A stretch of DNA of 64,000 nt from Microbacterium sp. Root180 (GTDB lineage: Bacteria; Actinomycetota; Actinomycetes; Actinomycetales; Microbacteriaceae): contig NZ_LMHS01000003.1 of the NCBI RefSeq assembly GCF_001428485.1, positions 434,001 to 498,000 on the forward strand, written 5' to 3'. A model generated the notes under the pieces. It did no database searches. It saw only the letters and a list, made by a program, of their open reading frames with translations, and was not told where the DNA came from. Of the stretch, positions 27,389 through 35,800 are shown one piece after another; position 1 is the stretch's first letter; every line of letters starts with the position of its first letter. The position numbers were made by a program, and so were the translations under genes.

Positions 27389-28225
27389 ACCGCGCCGCGC
27401 CGCGACGAGGCCCCTCACCGCGTTCAGCACGACCTCCGGGTGATGCATGATGTCTTCCGCGATCGGCCGGAGGGTCGTGTAGCCCCGCGTTGCGGCTGCG
27501 AGATCGCGCCGGGCGTCACGCTTTCGTGCGATCCAATCCGCGTGGTGGGCCTCACTGTCGCACTCGATGATGAGCCAGCCCTCCACGACCAGGTCGACGC
27601 GCCCGACACCGTCTATCCTCACCTGGATGTCCACTGCGAGTCCGAGACTCCGCACCAGCAGCCGCATGAGGGTTTCCGGCCCGGATTCGCTGCGGCGATC
27701 AAGGAGCGGACGCAGCGCCTGATACCGTCGCGGCAAGCGCCCGAACACCGCCGCGATCCCCTCGTCGTTCAGCAGGCCCGTGTGCCAGGCACTGTCCAGC
27801 GTCGCGATCGCCGCACGCGGTGGCTGGCACCGGCAGGCCTGCGCCGCCGCCTCCACGACATCCGCGGCGAGGCTGAGGGGCCGCACGGCAGAAGCACGGA
27901 AATGGCGCACGACGGCATCCGTCCGCGCCGCGATGCGCGTTGCGGTCCTGTCCATCTGGATATGGGCAACGTGCGGCTCGAGCACGAACACGCCGAGCAG
28001 GCGCAGGAGCGAGATGCAGTCGAGCCGACCGCCCGAACGCGCAGCGGCAACTAGCTGCGGCGCGCTGTCGGAGCGAACGTACGACCCCTTCCGGACGCGG
28101 ATCAGCTGGCCTCCGTCGAGCAGGCGCGCGATCCGGCGTCGCGGCAACCAGACGCGCAGTTCCGAATAGGTGAGGAGGTCGGCGTCGAGGATTCCTGTGC
28201 GATCGCTTGTCGTGGTCGTGTTCAC
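27341..28225 (-). CDS. DUF559-type endonuclease-domain protein with N-terminal winged helix
   Basis: About 294 residues. The N-terminal part (LLTYSELRVWLPRRRIARLLDGGQLIRVRKGSYV) resembles the winged-helix of AbiEi-like proteins. The C-terminal part resembles the Vsr-like DUF559 nuclease: VDLVVEGWLIIECD gives the acidic metal-binding residues, and DARRDLAAATRGYTTLR the downstream Arg-containing strand. Function is unknown; roles in DNA repair, defence or repeat mobility are all possible. The start is uncertain: GTG at 28225 or GTG at 28285, neither with a clear ribosome-binding site or -10 box. The last residues, including VHSVG, are encoded inside repeat unit C. Confidence 0.75.
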   Translation of the reverse strand: MNTTTTSDRTGILDADLLTYSELRVWLPRRRIARLLDGGQLIRVRKGSYVRSDSAPQLVAAARSGGRLDCISLLRLLGVFVLEPHVAHIQMDRTATRIAARTDAVVRHFRASAVRPLSLAADVVEAAAQACRCQPPRAAIATLDSAWHTGLLNDEGIAAVFGRLPRRYQALRPLLDRRSESGPETLMRLLVRSLGLAVDIQVRIDGVGRVDLVVEGWLIIECDSEAHHADWIARKRDARRDLAAATRGYTTLRPIAEDIMHHPEVVLNAVRGLVAARRGVHSVGSSRATGRKAD

Positions 28226-28316
28226 ACCGCCACGCTGTTCGGTCCACGGCCCGACGAGGGGACAATCCGGCACGTCGTGGAGCACCGCGCGTCAAACGCG
28301 CCTGTGGAGGAAGGAC

Positions 28317-28402
28317 GAGCACAACGTCGGCACAACGGGGCGGTAGCGACCTCGACCGGCCGCGAATACGTCGTACCCGCCGAAGTAGCCGACGTTGTGC
28401 AC
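28317..28402. repeat. Inverted-repeat unit A of the nuclease-flanking family
   Basis: Arms at 28317-28331 (GAGCACAACGTCGGC) and 28388-28402 (GCCGACGTTGTGCAC) are inverted copies with 14 of 15 pairs and a 56-base centre. Read on the minus strand it encodes VHNVG, 19 variable residues, then PTLC. It lies just upstream of the DUF559 gene. Confidence 0.75.
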
Positions 28403-28468
28403 GCTGCACGCGGCCTGCGTGCGGCACCCGCGTTGCCATCCCCGTCCCCGATGGCGCAGGAGGGAGGC

Positions 28469-28554
28469 GAACACAGAGTCGGCAAGACGGTGCCGCATGC
28501 GCCCGAAACGCGGCTGGCGGTGTCGATCTCGTCCGGATCGCCGTCGTTGTGCAC
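28469..28554. repeat. Inverted-repeat unit B of the nuclease-flanking family
   Basis: Arms at 28469-28483 and 28540-28554 are separated by exactly 56 bases, as in unit A. Pairing is weaker, but the minus-strand reading is again VHNDG, 19 residues, PTLC, with three synonymous codon changes in PTLC relative to unit A. The flanks GGAGG upstream and CGCTG downstream also match unit A. The 28286-28616 gap holds these two units and no other gene I can support. Confidence 0.65.
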
Positions 28555-28604
28555 GCTGAACGCACGGGACGCGAGCCGGCGACCCGGCCGCAGCGACGCC
28601 GGGA

Positions 28605-28610
28605 TAGCCT
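28605..28610 (+). promoter_or_regulatory. -10 box of leaderless acetyltransferase transcript (TAGCCT)
   Basis: TAGCCT lies 6 bases before the ATG at 28617; there is no Shine-Dalgarno sequence. Confidence 0.6.
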
Positions 28611-28616
28611 GGCCCG

Positions 28617-29183
28617 ATGCAGCCCGTCGTCCTGCGCACGCCCCGACTCGAGCTCGCCCTGCCGCGCATCGAGGACGTCGATGCCATCTTCGCGGCGTGC
28701 CAGGATGCCGGCATCCAGCGGTACACCCCGGTCCCGTTCCCCTACGAGCGCGCACACGCCGTGCAGTTCGTCGAGCGGATTCCGAAGGACTGGGAGGACG
28801 GTCGCCACGTGACGTGGGGCATCCGGGAACACGACCGGCTCATCGGCACCATCGGCCTCTACCGCATGGACGGCGACGGGAACGGCGAGATCGGCTTCTG
28901 GATGGCGCCCGACTCCCGGGGAGGCGGTCGCCTGCGCGAGGCCGCGAACGCGGTCATCGACTGGGGCTTCTCGGCCGAGGGTCCGGCGCTCACCCGCATC
29001 GAGTGGCGCGCGGTGGTGGGCAACGTCGCGTCCGCCCGCGTCGCCAGTGCCCTGGGCTTCCGCTACGAGGGCCTGCTCCGCCAGGCTCTCGCGAACACGA
29101 AGCACCGCGACGACGGCTGGATCGCCGCAGTGCTCAAGGACGACGAGCGGATGCCGCAGCCCTGGCCGGTCCTGGAGATCTGA
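28617..29183 (+). CDS. GNAT-family N-acetyltransferase (RimJ/RimL-like)
   Basis: A 188-residue acetyl-CoA-dependent acetyltransferase. It opens with LRTPRLELALPRIEDVDAIF, as in RimJ/RimL proteins. The beta-bulge GEIGFWMAPDSRGGGRLREA is the acetyl-CoA-binding region, and NVASARVASALGFRYEGLLRQ is the C-terminal signature. The acceptor could be a ribosomal-protein N-terminus or a small amine; sequence alone does not say. Confidence 0.86.
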   Translation: MQPVVLRTPRLELALPRIEDVDAIFAACQDAGIQRYTPVPFPYERAHAVQFVERIPKDWEDGRHVTWGIREHDRLIGTIGLYRMDGDGNGEIGFWMAPDSRGGGRLREAANAVIDWGFSAEGPALTRIEWRAVVGNVASARVASALGFRYEGLLRQALANTKHRDDGWIAAVLKDDERMPQPWPVLEI

Positions 29184-29204
29184 CCTCGCGTCCGCACCGC
29201 GTGG

Positions 29205-29210
29205 CAGGAT
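29205..29210 (+). promoter_or_regulatory. -10-like box of leaderless glycosylase transcript (CAGGAT)
   Basis: CAGGAT lies 6 bases before the ATG at 29217; same geometry as the TAGGAT boxes. Confidence 0.5.
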
Positions 29211-29216
29211 GGCCGC

Positions 29217-30089
29217 ATGCCCGAGATGCCCGAGGTGCAGGGACTGGTCGAGTTCCTGCGGGGCCGCGTGAGCGGCCTCGAGGTGACGCGCACCATGGTC
29301 GCCAACATCGCGGCGCTCAAGACCTATGACCCGCCCGTCGACGCTCTGAAGGGTGCGCGCATCGACGCCGTCGCGCGCCACGGGAAGTTCGTCGACCTGG
29401 CCACGAGCGGGCCGACGGGCGAGCCGCACCTCGTGTTCCACCTCGCCAAGGCGGGATGGCTGCGGTTCTACGAGCAGCTGCCGACCACCGTCATCCGACC
29501 GGGCAAGACGCCCATCGCCCTGCGCGTCGCGCTGTCCGACGGCTCCGGATTCGACCTGACCGAGGCGGGCACCAAGAAGTCGCTCGCCGTCTACGTCGTC
29601 CGCGACCCCGCCGATGTTCCGGGCATCGCGCGGCTCGGTCCGGATCCTCTCGACCCCGCCTTCACGCGTGACACCCTCGCCGGCCTGCTGGCGGGACGTC
29701 GCACGCAGATCAAGGGTGTCCTGCGAGACCAGGCCACGATCGCCGGGGTCGGCAACGCGTACTCCGATGAGATCCTGCACGCGGCGAAGATGTCGCCGTA
29801 CGCCCTCGCCTCGACGCTCGACGATGCCGACATCGACCGTCTGTTCGAGGCGATGACCGACACCCTGACGGAGGCGGTGGCCGAGGCATCCGGCAAGCCT
29901 CCGGCGGAACTGAAAGACGCCAAGCGGCGCGGCATGAAGGTGCACGGACGTCGGGGGCAGACCTGCCCAGTGTGCGGCGACGAGGTGCGCAGCGTGTTCT
30001 TCGCCGACAACTCCCTCGAGTACTGCCCCACGTGTCAGACCGGCGGGAAGATCCTCGCCGACAGGCGCCTGTCCCGCCTGCTGAAGTAG
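29217..30089 (+). CDS. Fpg/Nei-family DNA glycosylase
   Basis: Excises oxidised bases and cuts the DNA backbone. The 290-residue protein starts MPEMPEV, giving the N-terminal catalytic Pro2 and Glu3 after Met removal. It has RHGKFVDL in the N-terminal beta sandwich, the H2TH region GVGNAYSDEILHAAKMSP, and a C-terminal zinc finger with Cys250, Cys253, Cys270 and Cys273. It belongs to the actinobacterial Fpg/Nei group, and substrate preference cannot be read. It converges with glpK with a gap of two bases. Confidence 0.9.
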   Translation: MPEMPEVQGLVEFLRGRVSGLEVTRTMVANIAALKTYDPPVDALKGARIDAVARHGKFVDLATSGPTGEPHLVFHLAKAGWLRFYEQLPTTVIRPGKTPIALRVALSDGSGFDLTEAGTKKSLAVYVVRDPADVPGIARLGPDPLDPAFTRDTLAGLLAGRRTQIKGVLRDQATIAGVGNAYSDEILHAAKMSPYALASTLDDADIDRLFEAMTDTLTEAVAEASGKPPAELKDAKRRGMKVHGRRGQTCPVCGDEVRSVFFADNSLEYCPTCQTGGKILADRRLSRLLK

Positions 30090-30091
30090 GG

Positions 30092-31630
30092 CTACGTCCC
30101 CGTCGTGCCCATGAGGATACGGGCGTCGTCGTCGACCCAGTCGAGGGATTTCGACACGGCCTTCTGCCACAGCCGATACCGGCGCTCGCGCTCGTCCTCG
30201 GGCATGCGGGGCTCGAATCGCACGTCCTCCTGCCAGTGCGCGCGGAGCGCGTCGCGACCGGTCCACACCCCGGTGGCGAGGCCCGCGGCGTAGGCGGCGC
30301 CGAGCGCGGTGGTCTCGACGACTTTCGGCCGCACGACGGGGATGCCGAGGATGTCGGCCTGGAACTGCATGAGGGTGTCGTTGCGCGTCATGCCGCCGTC
30401 GACGCGCAGCTCGTCGAGGTCACGGCCGGTGTCGGCGACGACCGCCTCGATGACGTCGCGAGTCTGGAATGCCGTGGACTCGAGCGCCGCGCGCGCGATG
30501 TGCGCCTTGTTCACGTAGCGCGTCATCCCGACGAGCGCGCCGCGGGCATCCGGGCGCCAGTAAGGCGCGTACAGGCCCGAGAACGCCGGCACGAAGTAGG
30601 CGCCGCCGTTGTCGTCGACGGTGGCGGCGAGCGTCTCGACGTCCTCCGAGCGCTGGATGATCCCCAGGTTGTCGCGCAGCCACTGCACGAGCGACCCGGT
30701 GACCGCGATCGAGCCCTCGAGGGCATAGCGCGCGGGCTCGTCGCCGCACCGGTACGCCACCGTCGTGATGAGTCCGCTCTCGGAGCGCACGATGTCGGTG
30801 CCGGTGTTGACGAGCAGGAAGTTGCCGGTTCCGTAGGTGTTCTTGGACTCACCGGCTTCGAACGCCGCCTGGCCGAAGGTCGCCGCCTGCTGGTCGCCCA
30901 GGATCCCGGCGATCGGCGTCCCGTGGAGGACGTCGGGGAGGGCCGTCGTGCCGACGACCTCGGAGGATGACCGAATCTCGGGCATCATCGACCGCGGGAT
31001 GCCCCACACGGAGAGCAGCTCGTCCGACCAGTCCAGCGTGCGCAGGTCCATCAGGAGGGTGCGCGAGGCGTTGGTCACATCGGTGACATGGATGCCGCCG
31101 CGGGCGCCGCCGGTGAGGTTCCAGATGACCCAGGTGTCGGGGGTGCCGAACACGAGATGGCCGGCTTCCGCGGCGTCCCTCGCCCCCGGCACGTTCTCGA
31201 GGATCCAGGCGACCTTCGACGCCGAGAAGTACGTGGCCAGTGGAAGGCCGGTCGACTCGGCGAACCGATTCGTCCCCCCGTCGCCGGCGAGCTCGTCGAT
31301 CCGCGGCTGGGTGCGGGTGTCCTGCCACACGATCGCGTTGTGCACCGGCCGCCCCGTGCGTCGGTCCCACACCACGGCGGTCTCGCGCTGATTCGTCACG
31401 CCGACGGCGGCGATGTCGGATGCCGCGACCCCGGCCCGCGAGAGGCACGAGGCGATGACCCACTCCGTGTTCGTCCAGATCTCGACCGGGTCGTGCTCGA
31501 CCCAGCCCGCCTTCGGGAAGATCTGCTCGTGCTCGCGCTGCGAGACCGACACGACCGCGCCGGCGGGGTCGAAGACGATCGCTCGGGTCGACGTGGTCCC
31601 CTGATCGATCGCCAGAACGTGATCGGTCAA
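30092..31630 (-). CDS. glpK: Glycerol kinase
   Basis: Phosphorylates glycerol to glycerol-3-phosphate. The start is placed at the TTG (complement 31628-31630) because GGAAGGAG lies 6 bases upstream; this gives 512 residues beginning just before the ATP-binding [15 protein letters not shown]. Later [15 protein letters not shown] and the [22 protein letters not shown] segment match the FGGY family. It follows glpD by 73 bases and is probably in the same operon. Confidence 0.94.
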   Translation of the reverse strand: MTDHVLAIDQGTTSTRAIVFDPAGAVVSVSQREHEQIFPKAGWVEHDPVEIWTNTEWVIASCLSRAGVAASDIAAVGVTNQRETAVVWDRRTGRPVHNAIVWQDTRTQPRIDELAGDGGTNRFAESTGLPLATYFSASKVAWILENVPGARDAAEAGHLVFGTPDTWVIWNLTGGARGGIHVTDVTNASRTLLMDLRTLDWSDELLSVWGIPRSMMPEIRSSSEVVGTTALPDVLHGTPIAGILGDQQAATFGQAAFEAGESKNTYGTGNFLLVNTGTDIVRSESGLITTVAYRCGDEPARYALEGSIAVTGSLVQWLRDNLGIIQRSEDVETLAATVDDNGGAYFVPAFSGLYAPYWRPDARGALVGMTRYVNKAHIARAALESTAFQTRDVIEAVVADTGRDLDELRVDGGMTRNDTLMQFQADILGIPVVRPKVVETTALGAAYAAGLATGVWTGRDALRAHWQEDVRFEPRMPEDERERRYRLWQKAVSKSLDWVDDDARILMGTTGT

Positions 31631-31703
31631 CGCCGGCTCCTTCCTCGCGGGCATCGCCGCCCGCACGGTACCCGCGGGCCGTCGCTCGCGGGCTGCGGTC
31701 AGG

Positions 31704-33419
31704 TTATCGCGAGCCGGCGGATGCCGCGGCCCACGTCGGATCGGCGGCGTGCACCCTTTCGAGTCCCCGCTCGACCTCGACGGCGACGCGGTCGGCGTCC
31801 CAGTCGAGCACGGGCGCGATCGCGGACGCGATCTCGGCCACCGCGGCCTCGGAGGCGGAGCCGAGGAACGCGATGCTCGTGCGTCGCAGCAGAAGATCGG
31901 CGAGGTGCACGACGTCCTCGGTCGCCGCGAGGTGGCGCAGCTCTGCCGTGCTGTATCCCGGCAGGTGCACGAGCTCGACGTCGTCGCGGTCGGCTGCGAT
32001 CGCGGCGATCACCGCGGTCGCCACGGTCCCGTAGCGGTCGAGGAGCGTGGCCACGCGTGCGGCCGGCAGACCCTCGGAGTGGCCCGCGATCCACTGCTGC
32101 CGTGCGCGCTCCGTCGTCGGGAACCCCTTGCCGCCGCCGATCGAGACGCCCTTGGTCGAGCGGCGGCGTGGGCGGGCGATCAGCGCGAGCGCACGATCGG
32201 CGAGGTGCTCGGCCGATGCGCGGAACGTCGTCCACTTGCCTCCGACGAGCGTGAGCACGGTGGTGTCGCCGCCGACGAGTGGAGCGGACTCGACGCGGTA
32301 GTCGCGCGAGACGAAGCCGGGGGCGACATCGCCGTGTCCGGGGAGGGGCCGCACGCCCGAGAACCGGTACACGATCTGCGCGCGGTCCACCGTGATGCGC
32401 GGCAGCACCTGCCCGATGAGGTCGATGAAGTAGTCGACCTCCGCCTCGGTGCACACGATCGGGTCGCGCATGTCGTGCTCGAGGTCGGTTGTCCCCACGA
32501 GCACGCGGCCCTTCAGGGGGTAGATGAGCACGATGCGGCCGTCGGCGTTCTCGAAGAAGAGCTCCCGGCCGCCGGTCGCGGCGAGCAGTTCGGGGTGGTC
32601 GAGCACGATGTGCGAGCCCTTGGTGCCGCCCATGTAGCGCGTCGGGTCGCCGAGAGCGAAGTTCGTGTGGTCGGTCCAGGGTCCCGAGGCGTTGATGACG
32701 ACGGATGCCGCGAACGGCACCTCCGCACCGGTGACGAGGTCGCGCACCACGACCTTGCCCTCCTGCGTGCCCACGGCGGCGGTGTAGTTCGCTGCCCGAG
32801 CCTGGTCGCCGCCGGCCGCGCGGCCGTCGCGGAGCACGTCGATCGCGAGGCGCTCGGGGTCGTGGAGCGAGGCATCCCAGTACGTCGCGGTGTACTTCAC
32901 GCCGGGGTTCAGCTCGGGGAGATCGTGCAGGGAGCGCTTGCGGCCGCGGAAGGTGTGGCGCGGAACACGGCCGCCCCCGCGGGAGAACGAGTCGTAGATG
33001 ACGAGGCCGATCTTGATGAGCGCGGCGCCGCGCTCGGTGTGCTTCCCGCCGCCGTGGCGGAGGAAGCGCAGTGGGGCGCTGAGAACGCCCGAGAAGGTCG
33101 AGAAGATCGGGATCGTCGTCTGCAGCGGACGCACGTAGTGCGGAGCGATCCGCAGCAGCCCGTTGCGCTCGGTGACCGCCTCGTGAACGAGGCGGAACTC
33201 GCCGTTCTCGAGGTACCGGATGCCGCCGTGGATCATGTGCGACGAGGCGGCGGATGCACCGCTGATGAAGTCGTCGCGCTCGACGAGCGCCACGTCGACG
33301 CCCTGCATCGCGAGGTCGCGGAAGGTGGCCAGGCCGTTGATGCCGCCGCCCACGATGAGGACGTCCGCGTACGGGCGCTGCTCCAGTGCGTCGAATCCTC
33401 GTGCGGTGCCCCCGGTCAT
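31704..33419 (-). CDS. glpD: Aerobic glycerol-3-phosphate dehydrogenase
   Basis: Membrane-associated flavoenzyme oxidising glycerol-3-phosphate to dihydroxyacetone phosphate and passing electrons to quinone. The 571-residue protein has [18 protein letters not shown] at residues about 19-36 for FAD binding, [14 protein letters not shown], and the C-terminal DAO_C domain typical of GlpD. The ATG complement is at 33417-33419, next to a GGGGGAG ribosome-binding site. It diverges from a SorC-type regulator across 90 bases containing a palindromic operator. Confidence 0.94.
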   Translation of the reverse strand: MTGGTARGFDALEQRPYADVLIVGGGINGLATFRDLAMQGVDVALVERDDFISGASAASSHMIHGGIRYLENGEFRLVHEAVTERNGLLRIAPHYVRPLQTTIPIFSTFSGVLSAPLRFLRHGGGKHTERGAALIKIGLVIYDSFSRGGGRVPRHTFRGRKRSLHDLPELNPGVKYTATYWDASLHDPERLAIDVLRDGRAAGGDQARAANYTAAVGTQEGKVVVRDLVTGAEVPFAASVVINASGPWTDHTNFALGDPTRYMGGTKGSHIVLDHPELLAATGGRELFFENADGRIVLIYPLKGRVLVGTTDLEHDMRDPIVCTEAEVDYFIDLIGQVLPRITVDRAQIVYRFSGVRPLPGHGDVAPGFVSRDYRVESAPLVGGDTTVLTLVGGKWTTFRASAEHLADRALALIARPRRRSTKGVSIGGGKGFPTTERARQQWIAGHSEGLPAARVATLLDRYGTVATAVIAAIAADRDDVELVHLPGYSTAELRHLAATEDVVHLADLLLRRTSIAFLGSASEAAVAEIASAIAPVLDWDADRVAVEVERGLERVHAADPTWAAASAGSR

Positions 33420-33491
33420 CGTCTCCCCCGTTGTGTGCTCGTGCGTGCAGGTGCCTCCATGATGGCACCCCTGGCCGTTCTTGCACGCCGT

Positions 33492-33507
33492 TTGCACATA
33501 TGTGCAA
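33492..33507. promoter_or_regulatory. Perfect 16-bp palindrome, candidate glp operator
   Basis: TTGCACATATGTGCAA is its own reverse complement. An extra half-site TTGCAC lies at 33481-33486. It stands between glpD and the divergent regulator and is the obvious binding site for that regulator, allowing control of glpD-glpK and self-control. Confidence 0.75.
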
Positions 33508-33509
33508 GG

Positions 33510-34478
33510 ATGGCGAGTGTGGAGGATGCCACCGACCCGCGCACCGTGCAGCGCGCGCTCACGGCCGCGCACCTGTACTACGTGCAGGACCGCACCATGG
33601 AGGCCATCGCGCAGGAGCTCCGGACCTCGCGGTCGACCGTGTCGCGCCTGCTCACCCACGCGCGGGCCAGCGGGATCGTCGACATCCGCATCCGGTCCCC
33701 GTTCGGAGCCCCCCAGCTGCTCGAGGAGCACCTCGCCGAGAGATTCGGCGTGACCGCGCAGGTGGTGCCGGTGCCCGACGACGCGAGCGAGGTCGAACGT
33801 CTCGAGCGCGTGGCCGTCGCCGCGGCGCACCTGCTGAACGAGCTCGTCCAGGCCGACATGACGGTCGGGGTCGCTTGGGGATCGACGACGGCCGCGGTGA
33901 GCCGGCGTCTGGTGCCCAAGCCCGTGCACGGCACGACGTTCGTCCAGCTCAACGGCTCGGGGAACACGCACACCACCGGCCTCCTCTACGCCAGCGAGAT
34001 CCTCAGCCGCTTCGCAGGAGCGTACGGCGGCAGCGCGCAGCAGTTCCCCGTCCCGGCGTTCTTCGACGACCCGCGAACCAAGCACGCGATGTGGCGGGAG
34101 CGCAGCACGCGGCGCATCCTCGAGATGCAGGCGGCGATGGACCTCGTGGTGTTCAGCACCGGATCCGCGGGGTCCCGTGTGCCCAGCCAGGTCTACTCGG
34201 GGGGCTACCTCGAGGCCCAGGAGCTCGCCGCGCTCGAGGCGGAGGGCGTCGTCGGCGACGTCGCGACGGTGTTCTTCCGCGCCGACGGCACGAGCGACCG
34301 GATCCCCCTCAACGAGCGGGCGACCGGGCCTCACTTCGACGTGCTGCGCCGCGTCGCCCGCCGGCTGTGCGTCGTCTCGGGGGTGTCGAAGGTGGACAGC
34401 CTGCGCGGCGCCCTGGCCGCGGGCCTCGCGACGGACCTCGTGGTGGATGAGGCCGTCGCCCGCGCCCTCGCCGACTGA
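33510..34478 (+). CDS. SorC/DeoR-type sugar-binding transcriptional regulator
   Basis: A 322-residue regulator with an N-terminal helix-turn-helix (about residues 20-55, IAQELRTSRSTVSRLLTHARASG) and a C-terminal SorC sugar-phosphate-binding domain. The position divergent from glpD suggests it senses glycerol-3-phosphate or a related metabolite and controls the glp genes. The start could be the ATG at 33510 or the GTG at 33519; AAGGAT, 7 bases before that GTG, would make it another leaderless gene. Confidence 0.88.
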   Translation: MASVEDATDPRTVQRALTAAHLYYVQDRTMEAIAQELRTSRSTVSRLLTHARASGIVDIRIRSPFGAPQLLEEHLAERFGVTAQVVPVPDDASEVERLERVAVAAAHLLNELVQADMTVGVAWGSTTAAVSRRLVPKPVHGTTFVQLNGSGNTHTTGLLYASEILSRFAGAYGGSAQQFPVPAFFDDPRTKHAMWRERSTRRILEMQAAMDLVVFSTGSAGSRVPSQVYSGGYLEAQELAALEAEGVVGDVATVFFRADGTSDRIPLNERATGPHFDVLRRVARRLCVVSGVSKVDSLRGALAAGLATDLVVDEAVARALAD

Positions 34479-34531
34479 TCCGCTCCGTTTCATGCACCGA
34501 CATGGAATGAATGGGTGGATGCCGCGTTGAC

Positions 34532-34537
34532 TACACT
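34532..34537 (+). promoter_or_regulatory. Candidate -10 box of the riboflavin operon (TACACT)
   Basis: TACACT would put the start site near 34544, a few bases before the FMN riboswitch P1 stem. No strong -35 was found. Confidence 0.45.
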
Positions 34538-34549
34538 CGAGAGCATCAA

Positions 34550-34707
34550 CGTGCTCCGGGGTCGGTGAGAATCCGAACCGGCGGTGACAGTCCGCGAGCC
34601 ACGGCATCAGCATCCGATCGGATGCCGCCACGGCTGATCCGGTGGAAATCCGGAACCGACGGTGATGCGACGAGTGATCGTCGCTAGTCCGGATGGGAGG
34701 CAGCACG
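34550..34707 (+). ncRNA. FMN riboswitch (RFN element)
   Basis: Classic RFN architecture. P1 is formed by CGTGCT (34550-34555) and AGCACG (34702-34707). Conserved blocks are GGGGTCGGTGAGAATCC, ACCGGCGGTGACAGTCC, the variable GGATGCC stem, CCGGTGGAAATCCGGAACCGACGGT split across 34638-34665, and AGTCCGGATGGGAGG before P1 closes. Bound FMN should reduce expression of the rib genes that follow. Confidence 0.96.
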
Positions 34708-34708
34708 A

Positions 34709-34727
34709 GCGGCATCGCGTATGCCGC
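34709..34727 (+). promoter_or_regulatory. Expression-platform hairpin after the FMN riboswitch
   Basis: GCGGCAT (34709-34715) pairs with ATGCCGC (34721-34727), directly after the aptamer and about 37 bases before the ribD ribosome-binding site GGAGG (34764-34768). It may relay FMN binding to translation or transcription; no T-run follows, so control of translation initiation seems more likely. Confidence 0.5.
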
Positions 34728-34774
34728 CGGCTTCCCGTACCCCGGACACCGCGAGGTGGACACGGAGGACACGG

Positions 34775-35800
34775 ATGGCGGCGACGACGGCTGAGCACGA
34801 CGCGATGCGTCGCGCGCTCGCGCTCGCGCTGCGCGGCCCGCGGGGGGTCAACCCCCAGGTGGGCGCTGTGCTCCTCTCCCCCGCCGGCAAGATCATCGCC
34901 GAAGGCTGGCACCGCGGTGCCGGCACCCCACACGCCGAGGTCGCGGCGCTCGCGCAGCTCGAGCCCGGCGCGGCGCGCGGGGCCACCGCGGTCGTCACGC
35001 TGGAGCCGTGCAACCACCACGGCCGCACGGGGCCCTGCGCCGAGGCACTCCTCGAGGCCGGGGTCGCGCGCGTGATCTACGCCATCGACGATCCGAATCC
35101 CGGCTCGAGCGGGGGCGGCGAGCGCCTGCGTGACGCCGGCGTCGACGTCGAGTCCGGCATCCTCGCCGACGAGGCCCACGAACTGCTGGATTCCTGGCTG
35201 ACGGTGCAGCGCCTCGGTCGCCCGCACGTCACCGTCAAGTGGGCGCAGAGCCTCGACGGCCGTGCCGCCGCCGCCGACGGCACGAGCCAGTGGATCACCG
35301 GACCTGCGGCACGCGCCGACGTGCACCGGCGCCGAGCTCGTGCCGACGCGATCGTCGTGGGCACCGGCACACTGCTCGCGGACGACCCTGCACTCACCGC
35401 CCGCACCGAGGACGGCACCCTCTTCCCGACACAGCCTCTCCCCGTCGTCCTCGGCGAACGGGACGTGCCGGCGGACGCGGCCGTGCGGCAGCATCCGCTC
35501 CCGTTCGTCCAGTACTCGGGCGACCTCGGCACCGCACTCGCAGACCTGCGCAGCCGCGGCGTGCACCGGGTGTTCGTCGAGGGCGGACCGGCGGTCGCGG
35601 CCTCGTTCGTGCGCGACGGCGCCGCGGACGAGTTCCTCGTCTACGTCGCACCCGCCCTGCTCGGGGGCGACGTGCTCGCGCTCCGCGACGTCGGCGTGAC
35701 CACGATCGGAGAGGCCGTGCGCCTCACGCTCACGAACGTCGAGCGACTCGGCGACGACCTTCTGCTCGTCGCCGCACCCGCCACCGAAGGAGAAAGCTGA
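34775..35800 (+). CDS. ribD: Bifunctional riboflavin biosynthesis deaminase/reductase
   Basis: Deaminates and reduces the pyrimidine intermediate of riboflavin synthesis. The 341-residue protein has the zinc deaminase motif HAEVAAL and the EPCNHHGRTGPCAEAL motif in the first 100 residues, then a reductase domain (VTVKWAQSLDGRAAA, ADAIVVGTGTLLADDP). The second Cys motif has GRTGPC where GxTPPC is usual. GGAGG lies 6 bases before the ATG at 34775. It overlaps ribE by one base (TGATG). Confidence 0.95.
   Translation: MAATTAEHDAMRRALALALRGPRGVNPQVGAVLLSPAGKIIAEGWHRGAGTPHAEVAALAQLEPGAARGATAVVTLEPCNHHGRTGPCAEALLEAGVARVIYAIDDPNPGSSGGGERLRDAGVDVESGILADEAHELLDSWLTVQRLGRPHVTVKWAQSLDGRAAAADGTSQWITGPAARADVHRRRARADAIVVGTGTLLADDPALTARTEDGTLFPTQPLPVVLGERDVPADAAVRQHPLPFVQYSGDLGTALADLRSRGVHRVFVEGGPAVAASFVRDGAADEFLVYVAPALLGGDVLALRDVGVTTIGEAVRLTLTNVERLGDDLLLVAAPATEGES

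Noticed and set aside
31335..31360. Another copy of the 27-28 kb arm motif (GCGTTGTGCACC) inside glpK.
   Set aside because: Only about nine bases match, and it encodes a conserved glycerol kinase segment ([11 protein letters not shown]).
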